Below are positions 59,859-64,000 of a stretch of 64,000 nt of DNA, piece after piece. The stretch is from Streptomyces xanthophaeus (lineage in GTDB: Bacteria; Actinomycetota; Actinomycetes; Streptomycetales; Streptomycetaceae). The notes under the pieces are model-generated. The model worked only from the letters and a program-made list of their open reading frames with translations. It had not been told where the DNA came from and ran no database searches. How positions within the stretch are numbered: position 1 is the first letter of the stretch; each line of letters starts with the position of its first letter. The position numbers were made by a program, and so were the translations under genes. The stretch covers positions 6,024,501 to 6,088,500 of the forward strand of contig NZ_CP076543.1 of assembly GCF_030440515.1 (NCBI RefSeq). Reading direction: 5' to 3'.

Positions 59859-60431
59859 TCAGAACAGCGGCTGCGGAAGCACGCCCTCCAGCGCGAGCAG
59901 TTGCCGCTTGGTCTCCACCCCGCCGCCGAATCCGCCGATGCCCCCGTCGTTCTCCACGACCCGGTGGCAGGCCACCACCAGTGGCAGCGGGTTCGAGCCC
60001 ATGGCGTTGCCCACGGCCTGGGCGGCGCCGGGCTGTCCGACGCGGGCGGCCAGCTCCCCGTAGCCGACGACCGATCCGTAGGGCACGGAGCGGTCCAGCT
60101 CCTGGAGCACCTGCCGGTTGAAGCCGGAGCTCAGGCGCCAGTCCAGCGGCAGCTCGAAGCGGCGCAGCGACCCCCCGAAATACGCGGTGAGCTGGCGTAT
60201 CGGCTCGGCCAGCAGCGTTTCCTCGCCCGGCGCGGGGCGCCGGGCGTCGGCGCCGAGCCGGGAGACGAGCGGGCCGATCATCCTGTCGACCCGGTCCGGC
60301 TCGGCATGGAACTCGACCCGGACCAGACCTTCCGGGGTCGCGGCCAGGAGCAGGGGCCCGCCGAGGACGCCGTCGCCGGCCACGACGGTCCATTCGAGGT
60401 GCGGCCCGCGGGGCCGCTCGGTGCTGTCCAC
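59859..60431 (-). CDS. Methylated-DNA-[protein]-cysteine S-methyltransferase-like protein (190 aa)
   Basis: Ogt/MGMT proteins repair O6-methylguanine by self-methylation. The C-terminal domain is clear: FNRQVLQELDRSVPYGSVVGYGELAARVG, GNAMGSNPLPLVVACHRVV with acceptor Cys155, and GFGGGVETKRQLLALEG. The invariant PCHR is ACHR here (Ala154). The N-terminal domain is longer than minimal. The GTG at 60431 is chosen because residues upstream look unrelated. No ada-type regulator is near. Confidence 0.88.
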   Translation of the reverse strand: MDSTERPRGPHLEWTVVAGDGVLGGPLLLAATPEGLVRVEFHAEPDRVDRMIGPLVSRLGADARRPAPGEETLLAEPIRQLTAYFGGSLRRFELPLDWRLSSGFNRQVLQELDRSVPYGSVVGYGELAARVGQPGAAQAVGNAMGSNPLPLVVACHRVVENDGGIGGFGGGVETKRQLLALEGVLPQPLF

Positions 60432-60550
60432 GCGTCCACGGTACGACCATCCACCGACACGGCGGTCACGGTTGTGGATCTCGGCCACATCGCCCGCCCG
60501 CCGGCCCGCCCGCCTGCCTGCCGGCCCGCCCGCCTTGACGGGGCCGGGGA

Positions 60551-61471
60551 TCAGAACCCGCCGACCGCGTCCTGGACCACGTCCGGGGCGTTGGTGATGA
60601 TCCCGTCCACTCCCATGGCCTGCACCTTCCGGGCGGTGGCCGCGTCGTCCACGATCCAGGTGTCCACCTCCATCGCCTTGCCGTGGGCGCCGAGCAGGCC
60701 GTGCACGGCCGAGACCCAGTCGGCCGAGATCGTCGTGTGCCACGGGTTGATGCGGTCGGTGAACTCCGCGTAGCGCGGCAGGTCCGCCACGGTGGGGGTG
60801 CCCAGGAAGGCCGTCACCAGGTCCGGGCGCAGCCCGTGCACGATGCGCACGGAGTCGGCGCTGAAGCTCTGCACCACCAGGCGCTGCGCGACGTGGCGCG
60901 CGTCGAGCCAGCCGGCCTCGTCCAGCACCTTCAGGGTCTGCTCCTCGATCCCGGGGTAGAGCTCCGGCTTCTTGATCTCCAGCAGCAGGCGCTGCCGGTT
61001 GCGCTGTACCCGGTCGAGGTACTGCCGCAGGGTCGGCACGGACGCTCCCGCGTACTCGGCGCCGAACCAGCTGCCGGCGTCCAGCTGTGCGATCTCGGCC
61101 GCCGTGAAGTCCTGGACCTTCCAGGGCGCGCGGTCCGGGAACCGCTGCTCGACGTCGGTGGTCCGGGCCAGGGTGTCGTCGTGGATCACCACCAGCACGC
61201 CGTCCTTGGTGCGCTGCACGTCGTTCTCGACCCAGTCGAAGCCCATCTGCATCGCCAGGTCGATCGCGTCGAGGGTGTTCTCCGGGGCGTAGGCGGAGGC
61301 CCCCCGGTGGGCGTACACGACAGGGCCCCCCAGCGCGGCCCGGCCGGCGCCGGTCCCCGTGCCGGTGGCGGATCCGGGACCGGTGGCGGCGTACGAGGCC
61401 GTCCCGCCCAGCAGGGTGAGAGTGAAGCCCAGGAATGCGGCGGCGGCCGCGGCGGCGGGTCGGACGTACAT
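60551..61471 (-). CDS. Secreted glycerophosphodiester phosphodiesterase (306 aa)
   Basis: Hydrolyses glycerophosphodiesters to glycerol 3-phosphate and an alcohol outside the cell. A signal peptide (about 29 residues ending SYA-AT) is followed by a Thr/Gly stretch and the GDPD barrel: HRGASAYAPENT (general-base His), FDWVENDVQRTKDG (metal-binding Glu and Asp) and VVIHDDTLARTT. LLLEIKKPE and VDTWIVDDA are further family marks. AGGAGAA lies before the ATG. It is a Ca2+-type GDPD; nutrient phosphate scavenging is likely, but no PHO box is obvious in the spacer. Confidence 0.93.
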   Translation of the reverse strand: MYVRPAAAAAAAFLGFTLTLLGGTASYAATGPGSATGTGTGAGRAALGGPVVYAHRGASAYAPENTLDAIDLAMQMGFDWVENDVQRTKDGVLVVIHDDTLARTTDVEQRFPDRAPWKVQDFTAAEIAQLDAGSWFGAEYAGASVPTLRQYLDRVQRNRQRLLLEIKKPELYPGIEEQTLKVLDEAGWLDARHVAQRLVVQSFSADSVRIVHGLRPDLVTAFLGTPTVADLPRYAEFTDRINPWHTTISADWVSAVHGLLGAHGKAMEVDTWIVDDAATARKVQAMGVDGIITNAPDVVQDAVGGF

Positions 61472-61705
61472 GTGCGTTCTCCTCGGGTCGTGAGCCCTGT
61501 TCCTGCGTCAGACGGGTGCGGAGCGGCAGACGTTGTGGCGATGCACTTCACCGCGATCATGGGGTTGAAGATCACTGAGCCGCCACCGAACTACGACAAA
61601 CGGACCAGAACGAATGACAGCGGTCCGGGCGGCCGGGAGCGTCCGGAGCGCGCCGCCGGCCCGTGGGGGCGCGTGAGTGTCAGTGGGGGGTCGTACGGTT
61701 GACCC

Positions 61706-63862
61706 ATGCGGCCCGTATCGAAGATCGAACGCACGGTGGCGCCTTTCGAGGTCGTCAGCCCCTACCAGCCCAGCGGCGACCAGCCGGCGGCCATCGCCGA
61801 GCTGGAAAAGCGCATCCGTGCAGGTGAGAAGGACGTCGTCCTGCTGGGTGCGACCGGCACCGGCAAGTCGGCGACGACCGCCTGGATGATCGAGAAGCTC
61901 CAGCGCCCCACCCTGGTCATGGCGCCGAACAAGACGCTCGCCGCCCAGCTGGCGAACGAGTTCCGCGAGCTCCTGCCGAACAACGCCGTCGAGTACTTCG
62001 TCTCGTACTACGACTACTACCAGCCCGAGGCCTACGTACCGCAGTCGGACACGTACATCGAGAAGGACTCCTCGATCAACGAGGAGGTGGAGCGGCTGCG
62101 CCACTCCGCGACCAACTCGCTGCTGACCCGGCGCGACGTGATCGTCGTCGCCTCCGTGTCCTGCATCTACGGCCTCGGTACCCCGCAGGAGTACGTCGAC
62201 CGGATGGTCTCCCTGAAGGTGGGCGAGGAGACGGACCGGGACCAGCTGCTGCGCCGCTTCGTGGACATCCAGTACACGCGCAACGACGTCGCCTTCACCC
62301 GCGGCACCTTCCGGGTGCGCGGGGACACGATCGAGATCTTCCCGGTCTACGAGGAACTGGCCGTCCGCATCGAAATGTTCGGCGACGAGATCGAGGCCCT
62401 CTCCACCCTGCACCCGCTGACCGGCGAGGTCATCAGCGAGGACCGCGAGCTGTACGTCTTCCCCGCCAGCCACTACGTCGCCGGCCCCGAGCGCATGGAG
62501 AAGGCGGTCCGCGGCATCGAGGCGGAGCTGGCCGAGCGCCTCGCCGAGCTGGAGAAGCAGGGCAAGATGCTGGAGGCGCAGCGGCTGCGCATGCGCACCA
62601 CGTACGACCTGGAGATGATGCGCCAGATCGGGTCCTGCTCCGGCATCGAGAACTACTCGCTGCACATGGACGACCGCGAGCGCGGCTCCGCGCCCAACAC
62701 CCTCATCGACTACTTCCCGGAGGACTTCCTCCTGGTCATCGACGAGTCGCACGTCACCGTGCCGCAGATCGGCGCCATGTACGAGGGCGACGCCTCCCGC
62801 AAGCGGACCCTGGTCGACCACGGCTTCCGGCTGCCGTCCGCCCTGGACAACCGGCCGCTGAAGTGGGAGGAGTTCCAGGAGCGCATCGGCCAGACCGTCT
62901 ACCTGTCGGCGACCCCCGGAAAGTACGAGCTCTCGCGCGGCGACGGCTTCGTCGAACAGATCATCCGCCCCACCGGCCTCATCGACCCCGAGGTCGTGGT
63001 CAAGCCCACCGAGGGGCAGATCGACGACCTGGTCCACGAGATCCGGCAGCGGGTCGAGAAGGACGAGCGGATCCTCGTCACCACCCTCACCAAGAAGATG
63101 GCCGAGGACCTCACGGACTACTTCCTGGAGCTCGGCATCCAGGTCCGCTACCTGCACAGCGACGTGGACACCCTGCGCCGCATCGAGCTGCTGCGCGAGC
63201 TGCGGGCCGGCGAGTACGACGTCCTGGTCGGCATCAACCTGCTCCGCGAGGGCCTCGACCTGCCCGAGGTGTCCCTGGTGGCGATCCTCGACGCCGACAA
63301 GGAGGGCTTCCTGCGCTCCGGGACCTCCCTGATCCAGACCATCGGCCGCGCGGCGCGCAACGTCTCGGGCCAGGTCCACATGTACGCGGACAAGATGACC
63401 CCGGCGATGGAGAAGGCCATCGACGAGACCAACCGGCGCCGCGAGAAGCAGATCGCCTACAACACGGCGAACGGGATCGACCCGCAGCCGCTGCGCAAGA
63501 AGATCAACGACATCGTCGCCACCATCGCCCGCGAGGAACTGGACACCGAGGAGCTCCTCGGCACCGGATACCGGCAGGCGAAGGACGGCAAGGGCGCCAA
63601 GGCGCCGGTCCCGGCGCTCGGCGGCCGGGCGGCCGCGGGCAAGACCGGTGGAAAGGGCGCGAAGGGTGCGAAGGGGGCGGCGGGTGCCGAGGTGCTCACC
63701 GACCGGCCCGCAGCCGAACTGGCCGCGCTCATCGAGCAGATGACCGAGCGCATGCGCGGGGCGGCCGCCGAGCTCCAGTTCGAGGTCGCGGCCCGGATCC
63801 GGGACGAGGTGGGCGAGCTGAAGAAGGAGTTGCGGCAGATGAAGGAAGCGGGCCTCGCCTGA
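61706..63862 (+). CDS. uvrB: Excinuclease ABC subunit B (718 aa)
   Basis: Damage-verifying helicase of nucleotide-excision repair, acting with UvrA and UvrC. Walker A is GATGTGKS (48-55), the beta-hairpin is [17 protein letters not shown], the Walker B box is [11 protein letters not shown], and helicase motifs [27 protein letters not shown] and QTIGRAARN are complete. A UVR motif for UvrC contact is at the C-terminus ([20 protein letters not shown]). Before it lies an unusual ~35-residue linker rich in Gly, Lys and Ala ([14 protein letters not shown]), common in actinobacterial UvrB. Weak ribosome site. Confidence 0.98.
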   Translation: MRPVSKIERTVAPFEVVSPYQPSGDQPAAIAELEKRIRAGEKDVVLLGATGTGKSATTAWMIEKLQRPTLVMAPNKTLAAQLANEFRELLPNNAVEYFVSYYDYYQPEAYVPQSDTYIEKDSSINEEVERLRHSATNSLLTRRDVIVVASVSCIYGLGTPQEYVDRMVSLKVGEETDRDQLLRRFVDIQYTRNDVAFTRGTFRVRGDTIEIFPVYEELAVRIEMFGDEIEALSTLHPLTGEVISEDRELYVFPASHYVAGPERMEKAVRGIEAELAERLAELEKQGKMLEAQRLRMRTTYDLEMMRQIGSCSGIENYSLHMDDRERGSAPNTLIDYFPEDFLLVIDESHVTVPQIGAMYEGDASRKRTLVDHGFRLPSALDNRPLKWEEFQERIGQTVYLSATPGKYELSRGDGFVEQIIRPTGLIDPEVVVKPTEGQIDDLVHEIRQRVEKDERILVTTLTKKMAEDLTDYFLELGIQVRYLHSDVDTLRRIELLRELRAGEYDVLVGINLLREGLDLPEVSLVAILDADKEGFLRSGTSLIQTIGRAARNVSGQVHMYADKMTPAMEKAIDETNRRREKQIAYNTANGIDPQPLRKKINDIVATIAREELDTEELLGTGYRQAKDGKGAKAPVPALGGRAAAGKTGGKGAKGAKGAAGAEVLTDRPAAELAALIEQMTERMRGAAAELQFEVAARIRDEVGELKKELRQMKEAGLA

Positions 63863-63911
63863 CCGGGAGCCGGTCAGTAGGGTTGGGTCTCAGCCGCAGG
63901 TACATGCTGCA

Positions 63912-63927
63912 CGCCCGTCATCGGGCG
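63912..63927 (+). terminator. Small hairpin after uvrB
   Basis: CGCCCG-TCAT-CGGGCG, a 6-bp stem 50 bp past uvrB and 22 bp before the next start; it may be a weak terminator or an element of the next leader. Confidence 0.4.
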
Positions 63928-63949
63928 GGCCAGGGAGAGGGGACAGTAC

Positions 63950-64000
63950 GTGACGGTCAACATGACCAAGGGTCAGGCCATCAGTCTGCAGAAGGCGGAC
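63950..64000 (+). CDS. TerD-family protein (N-terminus only)
   Basis: The window ends 17 codons into a gene whose product begins MTVNMTKGQAISLQKAD (GTG read as Met), the characteristic start of TerD/CABP proteins linked to tellurite resistance and calcium-dependent stress responses in Streptomyces. GGGAGAGGGG precedes the GTG. The rest is outside the window. Confidence 0.8.
   Translation, partial: MTVNMTKGQAISLQKAD

Overview
The window is a piece of a linear-chromosome actinomycete, almost certainly a Streptomyces. The DNA is very GC-rich and nearly every codon ends in G or C. GTG starts and 4-bp ATGA/GTGA gene overlaps are frequent. It carries lineage markers: an ANTAR response regulator, a sortase-anchored chaplin, a S1 protein with four S1 domains, an actinobacterial PolA without proofreading residues, and SPW_0924/DUF3068-type genes. 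The order pyk - pdtaR - liv transporter - polA - rpsA - coaE - uvrB matches, as I remember it, the core-chromosome order of S. coelicolor. All assignments come from reading the sequence; no database search was run.

Layout. 1-1.5 kb: a decayed LuxR-type response regulator, a dispersed hairpin repeat, and a two-gene regulator/membrane-protein operon. 1.6-9.5 kb: chorismate mutase, aminopeptidase N, a repeat-filled 540-bp spacer, then a translationally coupled PLP decarboxylase / N-hydroxylase pair (desferrioxamine DesA/DesB-like) followed by a zinc-ligand-less M16 peptidase homologue. 9.5-13.8 kb: a Tat-exported 5'-nucleotidase, a SIMPL protein and pyruvate kinase. 13.8-16.1 kb: a small accessory patch (EF-hand protein, MarR regulator with operator, unknown protein, HTH-LAGLIDADG protein with a TTA codon) ending at tRNA-Leu(CAA).

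16.2-30.5 kb: pdtaR, a complete branched-chain amino-acid ABC transporter (livK, then livH-M-G-F chained by GTGA overlaps), a lipoprotein, a thioesterase, a molybdopterin oxidoreductase, polA and a DUF4184 membrane protein. 30.7-43 kb: a lytic transglycosylase with a long Pro-Thr tail, a secreted beta-helix protein, a 46-aa membrane peptide with DUF3068, helicase HrpB (carrying a dispersed hairpin repeat inside its coding sequence), a methyltransferase, rpsA with a clear promoter and leader, PAC2, coaE, a TPR protein and two small membrane/secreted proteins. 43-48.6 kb: a membrane-anchored HTH regulator and a coupled SNF2 helicase / SWIM zinc-finger pair.

48.6-64 kb is more accessory: a two-domain chaplin with a candidate sigma-BldN promoter, a GyrB-like ATPase fragment lacking key ATP-site residues, a Hint-domain remnant, DUF2293 and cupin genes, a WGR beta-propeller protein, a P-loop-defective uridine-kinase homologue, the psuG-psuK pseudouridine catabolism pair, a decayed methyltransferase, cupin, MFS transporter, Ogt-like methyltransferase, secreted GDPD, uvrB and the start of a TerD-family gene. 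Two themes recur: family members that have lost catalytic residues (M16, GyrB, uridine kinase, PolA exonuclease, one chaplin repeat), and tail-to-tail overlaps of convergent genes. No CRISPR array, prophage, insertion sequence or large biosynthetic cluster is visible.
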